Source: Brassica napus (Eukaryota > Streptophyta > Magnoliopsida > Brassicales > Brassicaceae). Taken from it: DNA of 64,000 nucleotides. Positions 14,235 through 25,375 of this stretch are shown here, in pieces; the first letter of the stretch is position 1; each line of letters starts with the position of its first letter. The translations under genes and the position numbers were made by a program. The stretch lies in contig NC_063447.1 in assembly GCF_020379485.1 (NCBI RefSeq), positions 58,579,452 through 58,643,451 on the forward strand, in the 5' to 3' direction. The notes under the pieces are model-generated. The model was not told the DNA's origin, made no database searches, and was given only the letters and a program-made list of their open reading frames with translations.

Positions 14235-14559
14235 TGATGTAGCGGAAGCTACGATAACACAATGAATCCTATTTAGTCTGAGAATACCTAGGATCAAAGT
14301 CTTCTTGATTCGTTGAGAACTTTCGAGTTCTAGCCGTAACAAGGAAATAAAGGGTTTCAAACCTCTCTTTTATAAAATATCAATATCAATTAATCTGCAT
14401 ACAACTCTAGGCATAGACGCCTATTTATATGAAAACCAAATAACTTTAAAACTATTAAAAATACTTAAGATAATTATAACTAATTAAGATAAACACCAGA
14501 ATAAATAATAATCTAGATAATTAAGATATTTGGATATATCCAAATATCTCTCTCCATCA
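14235..14559 (-). repeat. LTR, left copy (3' LTR of the element)
   Basis: 325-bp terminal repeat bounded by TGATG and CATCA; the polypurine tract side lies just inside it. Confidence 0.92.
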
Positions 14560-14593
14560 TTCTCTCCGGGTTGGAAAGATTCGTCCTCGAATC

Positions 14594-15034
14594 TTAACCG
14601 TGGTCTTCAACTCCAAAATCTTCAAGGCTTAAGAACTTCACATAAAATCCTATTCTTTTGCGACTCTTCCACACATAATATGCTTCAAATAAAAGAACAT
14701 AATTTATTGCCACCATCATCTTAATCTTCAAATCAACCGTAGTATGACACATCACAAGAAATTGAAATTTTGTCTTCACGTGCTCATTAGTATAAGAAGA
14801 CAAAACCTCCACTATCTCCATGCTTCTCACGAACTCTCCTTTAATTTGGTTGAATTGGCTGCACACTTGGACGTCGTGTCTTAATATCACGTTTTGACTC
14901 TGATCCACGATCACGTCCCTTGACAATTGATCATTGATGAAGTTTATTTTATCTTCCTTGTAGATATCATAAACTGGATCACCAACAATAACTATGTAAC
15001 TGATTTCTTCACTTTCCACGAACAAATTTTCCAT
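14594..15034 (-). CDS. 146-residue open frame inside the LTR element, unknown function
   Basis: The frame starts shortly after the primer-binding site (MENLFVESEEISYIVIVGDP...) and fills 441 of the 529 internal bases without a stop. That is where gag would begin in a full element. I see no zinc knuckle (CCHC), protease DTG or polymerase motif. Its residues are Val/Ile/Glu-rich and include FNQIKGEFVRSMEIVEVLSS. It may be a remnant of gag from the parent element, a captured host fragment, or chance. Being open on a young insertion is weak evidence of function. Confidence 0.4.
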   Translation of the reverse strand: MENLFVESEEISYIVIVGDPVYDIYKEDKINFINDQLSRDVIVDQSQNVILRHDVQVCSQFNQIKGEFVRSMEIVEVLSSYTNEHVKTKFQFLVMCHTTVDLKIKMMVAINYVLLFEAYYVWKSRKRIGFYVKFLSLEDFGVEDHG

Positions 15035-15074
15035 GATTCCAGAATCGAGTTTTGATTAAGAAACCAAAACAGCG

Positions 15075-15086
15075 GCTCTGATACCA
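15075..15086 (-). other. Retrotransposon primer-binding site (initiator tRNA-Met)
   Basis: TGGTATCAGAGC on the minus strand, 2 nt from the 5' LTR, is the standard primer-binding site of plant elements primed by tRNA-iMet. Confidence 0.9.
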
Positions 15087-15088
15087 AC

Positions 15089-15413
15089 TGATGTAGCGGA
15101 AGCTACGATAACACAATGAATCCTATTTAGTCTGAGAATACCTAGGATCAAAGTCTTCTTGATTCGTTGAGAACTTTCGAGTTCTAGCCGTAACAAGGAA
15201 ATAAAGGGTTTCAAACCTCTCTTTTATAAAATATCAATATCAATTAATCTGCATACAACTCTAGGCATAGACGCCTATTTATATGAAAACCAAATAACTT
15301 TAAAACTATTAAAAATACTTAAGATAATTATAACTAATTAAGATAAACACCAGAATAAATAATAATCTAGATAATTAAGATATTTGGATATATCCAAATA
15401 TCTCTCTCCATCA
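15089..15413 (-). repeat. LTR, right copy (5' LTR of the element)
   Basis: Second 325-bp repeat; the primer-binding site starts 2 nt inside it. Confidence 0.92.
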
Positions 15414-15883
15414 AGAGCCTTCTCATTTAGTGGAGGTAAACTATGTTAATCACAAAGTACTTATATGATGATTTTACAGTGGTTTATGAGTCAATACTTT
15501 TGTAACTTTCTCTTATTAGGCTACATCTGGCGATTAGGGGCCTTGTAACCTTCCTGATCAACAGAGAGATCCAATGGAAAGACCCTTTGTGGGTTTGCAG
15601 ATGTATAAAATTGGGTAAATATCTATATGACTCAGCTTCTTATTGTATCAAAATGAAAAAGAATATATATATATATATTCAAAGACGGTTGTTCTACTCT
15701 TTGCAGCTGGACTCATTAGGACCAATGGATCTAGACATTAGATCTTCAAAGCATACTGAAGATTTAAACCTCAATAAGAGCCTCGATGGTTTGAGGCGTC
15801 TGATAGCGACGAGCCTTGATGCGTTTCGAAACTGTTCGCTTTTTGGGTTTGACAGCAAGAAGGATACGTCTAACATGGTCTGA

Positions 15884-18800
15884 AATGGAGCCAAAGTAGA
15901 AAAAACATGGGGTCAAAATGTTGATAATTGAGAAAGAAAGTGTCTCTTGCCTTTAAATACAAGAAACTTAATCATAACTAATACAAAAATCTGATGTAAA
16001 CTTTCAACTCTTTTCTTTTCCCACACATTCAATTCTGTGTTGATACATGTTTCTATGTGTTATTTACATGACATGATTAGTTGGTTATGCCGTTTTCATT
16101 TCTTATGTTTCCTTTGTAAATAGAAGTAATGGAAGAGCAAACTAACATGAAAATAGAAACCCAAAAACGTTTGGACATTGATGGTTTAGTGTTATTACAG
16201 ACAATGAGAAAAATGAACCGGAAACAAAAACCGTTTACACACATCCACTTTTGTATTAGTAATAAGCAAATGAGTTCTCGTGTTACTTCATGTTCAAAAT
16301 CTTTTAGTTGCTACTAGGACACTAGTTCATTTTCTTAGGTCAAGTTTTCATCTATTCTTGTAATCAGAAATCGAGTTATGTTGACTTTCTGAATCCTGGA
16401 GAACTTGCTTCATAAGATAAGACCATTAGTGATTCTAGATATTAAGTGAAAAATCAAAAATCTTCCTTTTAGTGCTAAAGGTCTACAAGATCTGGCAAAG
16501 AAAAGAAACATATCTACAAAAGTAAATAATCTCATAGAGATATGAGATAACCATGCATGATTACCCCTAAATCATAAGTACATTTGAAAATATATATTTT
16601 TTCAAACAGGCATCGTAATGCAATCAAAACAACGAATGTCTACATCTCTCTTTCACCTACTAGTCAAAAATCTTAGACTGATCTTGACTAAGATCACGTG
16701 GGTCGGGCTTTTATAGGTCGTACTGAACTTCCTACGCTGCGTCAGTCTATGTTACTCCACTATCATTTCCTTTTCTATGGCTGGAAAATTTCAGTATACT
16801 CTGAACTTGCAGCCGCACTAAATGATGTGTAAGCGTGTGATAAAAACAGTTCTGCAGAGTACTTTCTTAACGTCCATTAGCAGAGAGTAATATTATCGCT
16901 TAGCTGCTTTTATCCATGTCAGCATCACTTCGGTTGTCTTATAAAAAACAGTCATTGAGTGTGATTTGATTTCCTTAATCCTAACCTCGATTAATAGAGT
17001 GATGTTATCACTTACTTTGCTTTTTGGTCGACATCACTTAAGACTGACTTTTATATAAGGTGAATGCGTGTAAAAAAACAGTGATTGAGAATAACTTCTT
17101 AACCTCAATTAATCTCGAAATGTGGTGATCCGCTTGATAAAAACGATACAGAAAATTAATATGGTTCACTGAAGGCTATATCCACAGACCAAAAAATATT
17201 ATTGCAAGTGATATCAGATAATTAAAAAATCACAATATATATAAGAGTATTGTACGTTATAAAACCATATCATTAATGGACTTGAGGTCTTAGGCCAAAT
17301 AAACATAGTTGATGCTATCAGATCAGATTCAAGGTATATCGTATTGTTATTGAAGTCATTAATATGTATATGCATGGATGTTGTAGATGCAGATATATGA
17401 ACAAAATTGCATATTTTCAACCCTTAAAATATGCTCATTAGTGTGGTTTTACCCAGTATCTAACAAAAAAAAAAAACCAATAATCAAAATATAAAGTAGA
17501 AGAAAGAAAGAAAAAAAAAAACAAGTATCTCAGTGAGAAACTATGAAAACTTATCCAGAACTTCCTTTAGCCACATTTCTCATTTTGAGTATTTTTTTTT
17601 CAATTAAACTTTAATTATTTCATATAAGTCTAATAATAATACATTACATTTGAGAAACTGTAATTGAGTTTCTCAGCTATGGGTCTGCTCTTATGAGTGC
17701 ATGTTCATATGACTTTTGGATTTCTTTCATGTATTTTATTATATATATTTATGCTTTAAGTTCAAGATGATTAGTCTAGTGGGTTATAGTAATATTGTTG
17801 TGCATAATCCAAATTCAAACCTTCATGTGATATTCTGATTATTAAAAATCCAAGGTAAAATTTGATACTTTTCACATGTCATAATCCAAATGGGTAGTCA
17901 GTATCAACCCGATTTAGTGTATTACTGACAAGTATTTTATCGACAAGTGACAATAACGGTTTACTAAATCAGTAAGAAGAAATTTAAGCAAAAGAACATC
18001 TACGAGTCTATACATTGTTTTCATTTAAAACTATTTATAGAAGGAAAATTCATATCTAGCTACTGGGTAAAGGAAGTTCTGTACAAGTTTTCATAAAGAA
18101 AAGGACAAGAATATAGTCAAAGAATATCACCTAGTTAAAAAAAAAGATGTGTTACATCACCTAGCAGAAGAGACGCAGTCTGCGACTCCAAATTTGATGA
18201 TGTGTTACATTATGAAGCAGAGAAATATCTATCTTTAGGATACAAGACAGTGTCTATTTTTGTTTTCATTCAGTGATATATTTAACATAGAAACATTTAT
18301 ATAATATAAATCCTCAACTTTAAAACAACGAAATTAGTTTTTTAAAATACAAAAGGCCAGAAATTTTCCACGTTTCATCTATTTCAAGTATTTCAGGGCT
18401 TCAGGCAGGTATGTTATTTTAGAAGAAAATAGCATTGGTTTCCCTTGGGTTTTGTTGACCAATTATTCAATTTTCCAAGACTACATTTTTAATTAATCTG
18501 GAGTATCCTGGTTGTATGAAAGAGTTTGCATTAATTTTCAAATAAAAATACATTCCACTGACCATTTTTTCGGATTTTCAAATGTCTGTAAACAATCTGA
18601 GCTATATCTGCATAGTCACACAATAAAGTGTATTAAGGAGCTTTCAAATCCTACATTGCTTAGCAATCTAAATTTCGTCTGCAAGTATACAACCATCATG
18701 TGGTTAAAAAGAATCTTGATTTACGAGAGTAATGCAAAACAACCCTCACTTTATTAAAATATTGCAACACATTATAATTGTTAACCGAAATATTATATAG

Positions 18801-19761
18801 AAAAAGCACTGCAACCACATCAAATATTAGGCATTGTACGATCATGGTGGTTGTGGTAATCTGCAACCATATTATGTTATGATGGCCACAATCACCGCGA
18901 CGACTATACAAAGGCTATGACAATGGTTGTTGGTGACAACTGCAGTGATGGTGGTAAGGATGTAAAATACTAGAAGAGAATTTTTACTAATCATTTTAAT
19001 GTGATTTTTTGTTTGGAATTTAAATTTATGAATTGGGGCATTTGGTGATTTATTTCATGATCTAATGTGTATTCATGGATTCTATTTTGCCTTCTCATAA
19101 CATTATATTTTTGAAAAAATTATACTCAAAACAAACTTCGCTTTCTATTACGGTATCATATATTTCTACATATGCAGAGTTACTTTGTAACAAATGTTAA
19201 GACATGGAGAGTAGGATTGTATGTTTTCATGATTCAAAGGTTATCCTTGCAATACGTGACTAAAGATTTGTTTTGGAAATTCCCGATTCAAGATCAACCG
19301 TTACCAATACATACAAGTACAACAGTTCCAGTTTATACCTTGCAAGTATTGTTTTCTCAGCTTTCAAAAAAAAGTATTGTTTTCTCTATAAGATAGAGTG
19401 TCTTGCTTAAACGTAACTCAGATCTGATCATCATATACAACTGCTTAAAACTAGATGTGTTAGCCATATTTATTTAATTCATCTCAGATTAATAGAACGT
19501 AAACTGAAGTTACACTTGTAATCACGAATTCAAAGCAACCAAACAAAAATTTACAACCAATATTCAAAAGCTACACACTGAAATCAATAAAACAAACACA
19601 CAATTTTAACCTTTGCATTTTATGTAGCACATTGATATGCATATATATTATTTTAAAAATATCAAGATGAGAATACAGGATAACAAATAAAAAAACAGTT
19701 TACCATGCATTATGCGACTTGGAATTAAGATGGTAACATAATAACTATACGTTTAGAGCAA
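15884..19761. other. Intergenic region with degenerate repeats
   Basis: No gene is recognised. This is where I would expect relatives of At2g36970 (UDP-glycosyltransferase) and At2g36980 (PPR protein); neither is seen, even as fragments. It holds degenerate repeats at about 16838-17160 and a purine-rich tract near 17465-17525. Confidence 0.55.
16838..17160. repeat. Three degenerate tandem units with an AAAAACAGT core
   Basis: AAAAACAGT starts a similar block near 16842, 16946 and 17077, each followed by TTCTTAAC or TCCTAACCTC and ATTA-type sequence, and two by ATCACTT. They look like old copies of a roughly 110-130 bp unit; alignment by eye is weak. Confidence 0.4.
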
Positions 19762-19923
19762 TCAAGAGGCGTTGCGGTCGCTGTTGTTGTCGCGCCAGCA
19801 GATTAACATAGCGATACAACGGCGAATGATATAAAACTTGGTTCTTTGTTTCTTCACGACATGGCTGCACTTTTGCCCAAAAGTTTTGCAAGTCTGGCAC
19901 GTGCTATTCTCCTCTGGTTCCAT
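19762..19923 (-). CDS. ROT4: ROT4/DVL16 micropeptide (RTF/DVL family)
   Basis: A 53-residue protein, [20 protein letters not shown]... to ...NNSDRNAS, in a single exon. DVL/ROT FOUR-LIKE peptides are plasma-membrane-associated small proteins that limit polar cell proliferation in leaves and other lateral organs when over-produced. The conserved C-terminal domain is clear: [19 protein letters not shown]. The Cys-rich N-terminus [17 protein letters not shown] matches Arabidopsis ROT4/DVL16 (At2g36985) almost residue for residue as I recall it. Its location between TKI1 and SIG6 is that of the Arabidopsis gene. TTTATAA- and CTATATTA-like sequences lie about 120-160 bp upstream on the minus strand. 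The whole frame is intact. Confidence 0.95.
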   Translation of the reverse strand: MEPEENSTCQTCKTFGQKCSHVVKKQRTKFYIIRRCIAMLICWRDNNSDRNAS

Positions 19924-20961
19924 TGATTGGTTTCCTCTCTTAGTGAGTCCGATACTGTGTACAAACCAAGAAAAAGTGCAAGAAATGGAAGAGTTTGCTT
20001 ATAGGCTTTGAATTTGTAGAAGAGAGGCAAAGATGGGGTTTAGTTAATATAGTCCTCAAGTGGAGGAGACAAGCATTATAAAAGACGCAAAAAATATCCT
20101 AGTAATTGTCCAAGCCGACCATACGCCGTGAATATTTACTTTGTTTGTGTTTGCATAATATTAAAAAACTATTTGAATTTATATATTTAAAACAAAGGCC
20201 TCTCTGACACCAAAATATTGGAGAATTTTAAGTTTTGATGTGAGCGTTAACTAAACAATATTTTAATTTTTTGTTTTTTACAAATTTTCTTAAAAACATT
20301 TTTACCATAATAACCCATTGAGATATCTCTTTAAATACTCATGAAGTGTTGCACAAAAAAAAACTCATGAAATAGATTTACTATGCAAAGTAAACCATGT
20401 AGGACTATGAAGAAAAACAAAACAAAACAAAACACTGACACTGTTGAAGAAAAAGAGTTACACTGTTATGTTATGTCGCTAGGAAAGAAACAAAACAGAG
20501 TGTTGCACAGTGAAATCAAAATTAAAAATTTATTTTCTATTTTGGTCGAACTCTAATGTAAGATCAATATATGAGCTACGTAGTGGTTGAGGCAGTACCG
20601 CATTGGCATGCACCTGAACCTGAGTGGTCGTCCGTGTAAGCCGCGCCCTACCATCCCTGTACGTAAGAACTGTCGTATTCTTTGCAATTTATTGGGTTCG
20701 TACTATATATTTACCTTTAATTTACACGCTTATCTGAAAAAAAGCTACGTATCAAATTTAAATCCACTCATCTCTATTTGTTTGTATTAGAATGAAAGCG
20801 GCGGATGTTATGTTGAACAGTTGCTAGTATGGAACCTGCGCCAAGTGTATATATATACTACTATAGGATGAACATGTGAAAACGTGCTACAAAACAACTC
20901 AAATGTTCTTCACTCCAAAGTTTTTTTGTAAATATAAAATCACTCAAAGAACTTGCTACAG

Positions 20962-20981
20962 AATATAAACATATATTGGCA
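20962..20981. repeat. Left target-site duplication of the retroposon
   Basis: 20-bp direct repeat, identical to 21976-21995. Confidence 0.9.
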
Positions 20982-21975
20982 GAGAGATCTAGAGAGAGAA
21001 AAAGAGAGCGAGAAAAAGAGAGCGAGTAAGAGTTGAAGTCCGCCATGGCGTCCGGTGGCGCGTCCGAGCGCGTACCGGCGCCGATGGCCCTCTTCTTTGT
21101 TGTTCCGTCCAAGTCTTCGAGAGTGTAGTCCGATCTGACGATTCCCTCCGACATGCGCGCGGATCTGGGTTAGGGTTTTGCTTCCGGAAGTCTTCGGTTC
21201 TCTGCAACTCTTCTTCCTCTGGATTCGCGGCGAGGAGAGAAGACAGTCAGATCGTCATTTCAGCGGTTTTTGTTCCGGGTTGTAGAGGCTTACACAGCTC
21301 TTACATCGCCGATAAAGTTCACGGGTTGTGGAGGCTTCTTTAGCTCTGTGGCGCCGTTCAAGTTCCCGGAGCGTGGAGGCTAATACAGCTCCAGTGCTGT
21401 CGGCTTTCGCTGGCTCTTGGTATCCTAGGTTCGATTTAGGGTTTTATTTTTGTTTGTGTGTTGTCGGGGTTTGTTCTGATGGAGGAGCTCTCGTCGGAGG
21501 ACGATTGATGCTCTCTGGTGGCTTGTGCGGTTCAAGTGGTTGTCTGCTTTCTTTAATCGGACGAGATCTCGATGGGATCGATGCATCTCTCCGGATTTAA
21601 GATTTAGCGTTGAAGAAAGGTGATGGTTTTGACGGAGGCTCTGTTGTCTTCTGAGCTCCGTCGTTACGAGTTTTGCGGCGAGGCGGACCCGGCGATGTAT
21701 CCAAGCGGTGACGGTCGAGTTGAGACGGAAGCGATACGTGTCGCTCTGACGGCTCTGATCTCTACACGTATCCGGTCTCCTCGACGAGTGTACCGGCCGA
21801 AGTCGTCGGGTTTTCTCCTGGTTCGGGTTTGGGTCGCAGGCCCATTATTTGTTCTTGGTTGGCCTGTAGGCTTTTATTGTTCACTTTCGGATTAGTAGTT
21901 TTTGGGCTTCGGCCTTGTATTTGGGCTTCGCCCTTCTTCATCAATATTAAAAACATTGACGGAAAAAAAAAAAAA
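20982..21975 (+). mobile_element. Non-LTR retroposon with poly-A tail, Sadhu-like in size and structure
   Basis: A 994-bp GC-richer block (starting GAGAGATCTAGAGAG) ends in a run of about 15 A and is bracketed by a 20-bp perfect direct repeat starting AATATAAACA and ending ATTGGCA (20962-20981 and 21976-21995). A long target duplication plus a poly-A tail is the signature of LINE-machinery retroposition. I see no reverse transcriptase; the open frames inside (for example 21328-21600 and 21620-21895) are unrelated to each other and lack motifs. Arabidopsis Sadhu elements are about 900-bp non-coding retroposons of this design. A 5'-truncated LINE or processed RNA is the alternative. The perfect flanks indicate a young insertion. 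Confidence 0.85.
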
Positions 21976-21995
21976 AATATAAACATATATTGGCA
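21976..21995. repeat. Right target-site duplication of the retroposon
   Basis: 20-bp direct repeat directly after the poly-A tail. Confidence 0.9.
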
Positions 21996-22377
21996 TACTT
22001 ATCTCAAATGGTTGAATATATATATATAAAAATAAACTATGAATCAAACTGCCAATCAATAAATAGATAGTGTTAGTCATATAATACAGGAACATGTATA
22101 ATGTATTGAGAAATATCCTAAAATACGATACACCTTTAACGATGTTTTATAACGGTCTACAAGAAAATATACTCGTTCTGTTTGGTTTACATAACATTAA
22201 TAAAACATTATCAGAATGTAACCATCGATCTGATCTTATGGGACAGTTGGAATTCTTATACGAAGGCACCAGAAACAAAATTGAAAACACTATTCCTCAT
22301 AATATCAACAAACCCCTTTTATAACAAAAGTATATTTTTGTATACACAATAGAAGAAAGCCAGTATCACCATATGAG

Positions 22378-25336
22378 CTAGACAAGCAAATCAGCATAAG
22401 CATTGAGTCCATGACTGTTCATGTTCTGCTTAAGCCTATACAGCGCTCTGCTCTCTAGCTGCCTTACCCTCTCCTTGGACAGTCCATAAATCTCTCCAAT
22501 CTCAGACAACGATCTCTGTTTCCCACCATCAATCCCAAACCTCAGCTTGATGATCTTCCTCTCCTTGGGACTCAGTACATTGAGTAGATTCCTTACATGG
22601 TTCCTCATCATCTGCTTCCCTACGCTCATGTCCGGTGTCTCAATCCCACTGTCTGGTGTCACTTCCTGTAGATGGATTATTAAAGGTTATTACCATGTTT
22701 TGCTAGGGGTGGGAAGAAAAAAACAAACCGAACTAGCCAAACCCAAACCGACCCAAACCAAACCAAAATATATGTCAACCATTCTGTTAAAGATTTTATC
22801 AATCCAAAGAGTTCGGTTTGGTTCGTTTGACTTTAGTTAAAATTTTCTTAGACCCAACAAACCGAACCGAACCTGAACCGAACTAGAATTTAAACCGGTA
22901 CAATCCCACTGTCTAGTGTTACTTCATGTAAAGGGGTTACCTGAAAGGTGATGTCTTGATCAGACCAAATGGGCTGTTGCATTGAAAGAGGTGTTCTAGT
23001 ATTGTAAAGAAGCTTATCAAGCTTCTCTGTTGAAACACCAACGTGTCCTGCGAGTTCTTCTTTGCTTGGCAGGTAGTTCCCTTCTTGCACGCACGTCTTT
23101 CTTGCTTCGGATACTTTTCCCAGTAGCATGTACACGTTCTCCTGTAACAACATGAGTAAGTTTCTTTCTAGTAGATAATGTTGGAGATCTCATTAGCGAG
23201 TTTAGATAAATGTTACCGGCAAACGTATTGTCCTAGAGTTTTGAAATATAGACTTTCTTATGGATTGACGAATCCACCAGTATGCGTAGGTAGCGAATCT
23301 GCAACCTGACTGGGGTTTGAACTTCTCTACACTCTTCATTAGCCCCATGCTTCCTTCCTAAGAACCACCATAAGAAAATAGACTTCAAGTTACATCACTC
23401 TGTTGCATACTGATCAGACTAGGGCTATGATTTTGAACTAAACCGAAACAAAATTTTGGTAAGTTCGGTTCGGTAGGTTTTTTGGTTCAGTTTCGCAACC
23501 GGTTACTTCGGTTTTCTTTAAAAAAGAAAAATTATAACTAAACCATACCCAAAACCCGAACCAAATTGCAAAACGAACTAACTAAATTTCAAACCGAACT
23601 TATCCAAAATTTTAACAAATTCAACCAAAATATAACCGAAATCAAAAACTTCCGTAGGATTTTCAAAAACCGAACTAATCGAATACCGAACCGAACTTTA
23701 TTTCAGATAAATTCAGTAAGATTTATGTTGAACCGAACTATCCGAACCCACATATGCCTACTAGATAAGACATAGTTAGAGTTCAAAACAATGTGTTAGT
23801 TTGAAAGCTAACCTGCAATAAGTCCTGAAAGTTGAGTCCACGGTTCTGATACTGTTTAGCAATATGGACCACCAGACGCAAGTTTGCAGTAATCAGCTTC
23901 TCCCTGCTGCTTCTACCGCGGTGGATTTCAGATTTCAAGACAGGTCCACTTATCCCCAAAGCTTCAGCCCATTCAGCTATTGTTGGTTCACATCCATTTT
24001 GAGATTCAAGCTTAGTCTTCACCTTCTCCAACTTAATCAAATTCTGATTATCATCAAGAAGTTAGTTAGCATCAGGGAAAGTAAGTCTCCAAGGGGAAGC
24101 TCAAAGAAGCACACCTGTATATGTGTTATGAGCTCAGCTTCCTCTTTAGCAGTAAGTAGCTGTTTCGTCTCAGGTCCCCACAAGAAGAGCTGGAGCGCAT
24201 CATCGTTATCAAACCCTTGTCTCATCTTCTTCTTGGCATTGACTTTCTGAGGAATGTAACTACTCTCATTGTCTAAACCGTTTGGTTTCGGAGCTCTTCT
24301 GTTTCTCCCTCGTCTCTCTAGTAGCTTCTTCGATCTAACGATTGTTCCCTCTTCTAAGGACATGGAAGAGCTACAACAAAAGAAAACATTAAATGTTATT
24401 GACATGATTTGATGAGATAGACAAAAACAAGGGTAAAGAAGCAAACCTAGTGGGTGGAGCTGCTGTTTCAGAGTCTTCAGCTAACAATGCAGCTTGTTTA
24501 GAAGCTGATAAAGCCTTGTGAGCTAGTGCAACCACATCACAAAGCTCCGCATCTGGTAAGGGAGATACAACTGTTGGCAAATGCTTCTCAGCTGTTACAG
24601 GAGATATCAACCTGCAAACAGGAGAGGTAACATCATTAAGCAAACTCACAACTCAAGCTCAAAAGATTGAATGAAAGGAAGAGAGAGATTACAAGTTCCA
24701 TAAACCAGCAGATTGAAGCAGTTGCTGTTCGAATTTCTCATCTTCTCGAGATGAGACTAACCCATCAAACTGTCTTCTCTCCAGAGTCAACTTAAAAGAG
24801 CAAAAGGAGCCAAAGATGAGTTTTTTTTTTATCACTAGAGATGACAATAAATGATATCGAACCTGCTGAGATGTCCTGTCTTCTCTTAAGGAGTGTGAGA
24901 GAGGAGGAGGTCTAGACTCTTCCCGTGGCTCCTGTGAGAGAACAGACGCAGGGAAATGTCGAGATAGAGAAGCGAGATGACGTGAGTTTATAACAGGTGT
25001 TGTTGTTTGCTCATGAAGCATCACCACTGCAACAACAACAAAAAAAAGAAGAGAATATAACAATTTTTAAAATTAAAAAAAAAAAACAAATCAGAACAGA
25101 CTATAACACAAAAGAAACTCTTGTCGGAAGGAAAACACAGAAACATTGTGAACAGTAGTTATGTCTTGTCTGAATAATATCAGAGTTCCAAAGAAGAAGA
25201 AGAAGAAGAATGCGAAGAAGCAAAAGCACAGGTAAGAGAAAGAACCAGAGGAAGGAGAAGAGAAGCCGTTCTTGAGATGTGTCTTTGTCGGAAACGAAGG
25301 AGATGAAGAAACCAAGTTCTTCGTCGTAGCTTCCAT
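22378..25336 (-). CDS. SIG6: Plastid RNA polymerase sigma factor SIG6 (SigF)
   Basis: Nuclear-encoded sigma-70 factor that directs the bacterial-type plastid RNA polymerase to promoters, mainly in young leaves. I assemble nine exons, in order of translation: 25336-25246, 25026-24863, 24790-24693, 24611-24447, 24370-24115, 24043-23813, 23357-23217, 23141-22941 and 22665-22378. This gives 544 residues (the Arabidopsis protein is about 547) with every junction in phase and GT-AG. A Ser/Thr-rich plastid transit peptide comes first ([20 protein letters not shown]). Region 2 contains [19 protein letters not shown] and [19 protein letters not shown], the promoter -10 recognition and melting segment. 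Region 4.2 is the helix-turn-helix [20 protein letters not shown]. The protein ends NAYADLLV. Introns 6 and 8 have been enlarged by ACCGAAC-type repeats. It matches At2g36990 and its position. Confidence 0.96.
22641..22930. repeat. 30-bp duplication of the exon 9 border inside SIG6 intron 8, around an ACCGAAC-rich insert
   Basis: CAATCCCACTGTCTGGTGTC plus ten more bases (22641-22670, the start of the last SIG6 exon) recurs at 22901-22930 with three mismatches. About 230 bp of repeat-rich DNA lies between, carrying GAACCGAAC and GTTCGGTTTGGTTCG on opposite strands. The second copy keeps codons for EVTLDSGI just inside the exon 8 donor. It is either a target duplication of an old insertion or a break-repair scar. 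Confidence 0.7.
23424..23760. repeat. ACCGAAC/GTTCGGT-rich inverted repeat in SIG6 intron 6
   Basis: Begins around TAGGGCTATGATTTTGAAC and ends around GTTCGGATAG...CATATGCCTA read on the opposite strand. Many GAACCGAA/TTCGGTTC units sit on both strands. It looks like a MITE-type element with degenerate simple repeat; exact ends are not resolved. Confidence 0.5.
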
Positions 25337-25375
25337 TGCAAGAAAAATCACAAGTACTGCTTTTTTTTTTTTTTT

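Larger units (their letters stand above)
14235..15413 (-). mobile_element. Small LTR retrotransposon (TRIM-like), minus orientation
   Basis: Two 325-bp direct repeats (14235-14559 and 15089-15413), identical by eye, start TGATG and end CATCA. The element is flanked by a 5-bp target duplication AGAGC (14230-14234 and 15414-15418). A primer-binding site complementary to initiator Met-tRNA sits beside the right LTR and reads TGGTATCAGAGC on the minus strand, so the element runs right to left. A purine-rich GGAGAGAA lies beside the left LTR on the minus strand, as expected of a polypurine tract. At 1,179 bp with only a 146-codon frame inside, it cannot encode its own polymerase. It is therefore non-autonomous, of TRIM or SMART size though somewhat long. 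Identical LTRs imply a recent insertion. Confidence 0.93.
12772..15883 (+). pseudogene. TKI1: TKI1 (Tousled-kinase interacting protein 1) pseudogene, SANT/Myb-like, broken
   Basis: Relic of the nuclear SANT-domain protein that binds Tousled kinase (Arabidopsis At2g36960). Exon pieces: about 12772-12846, 12930-13012 (KKPTRKWAAWTHQEEECFF), 13101-13148, 13228-13329 (VRHYYYRLVRRMNKLLGPE), 13580-13664, 13747 to about 14234, 15414-15435, a decayed piece near 15520-15600, and 15707-15883, which ends LFGFDSKKDTSNMV. Splice sites between the early exons are still good. Lesions: a frameshift before KDTNAAMLRW near 13305; a large in-frame loss near 13960 joining KHGDSLGV to the region before DPPATEGSH (several hundred residues missing by comparison with my memory of the Arabidopsis protein); a frameshift at about 14140; a stop in the piece starting ATSGD near 15530; and an LTR element inserted at 14235. 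No full product is possible. Confidence 0.9.

Noticed and set aside
15587..15706. Extension of the last TKI1 exon upstream to 15587
   Set aside because: The open frame runs through an intron with a normal TTTGCAG acceptor at 15706; only 15707-15883 matches the protein.
20587..20790. Short frame with a GC-richer start near 20590-20670
   Set aside because: Another frame (VVEAVPHWHAPEPEWSSV) looks vaguely like a retroelement fragment, but it is too short to assign.
21328..21895. Open frames inside the non-LTR retroposon
   Set aside because: Neither shows reverse transcriptase, endonuclease or zinc-knuckle motifs; high GC alone makes stops rarer.
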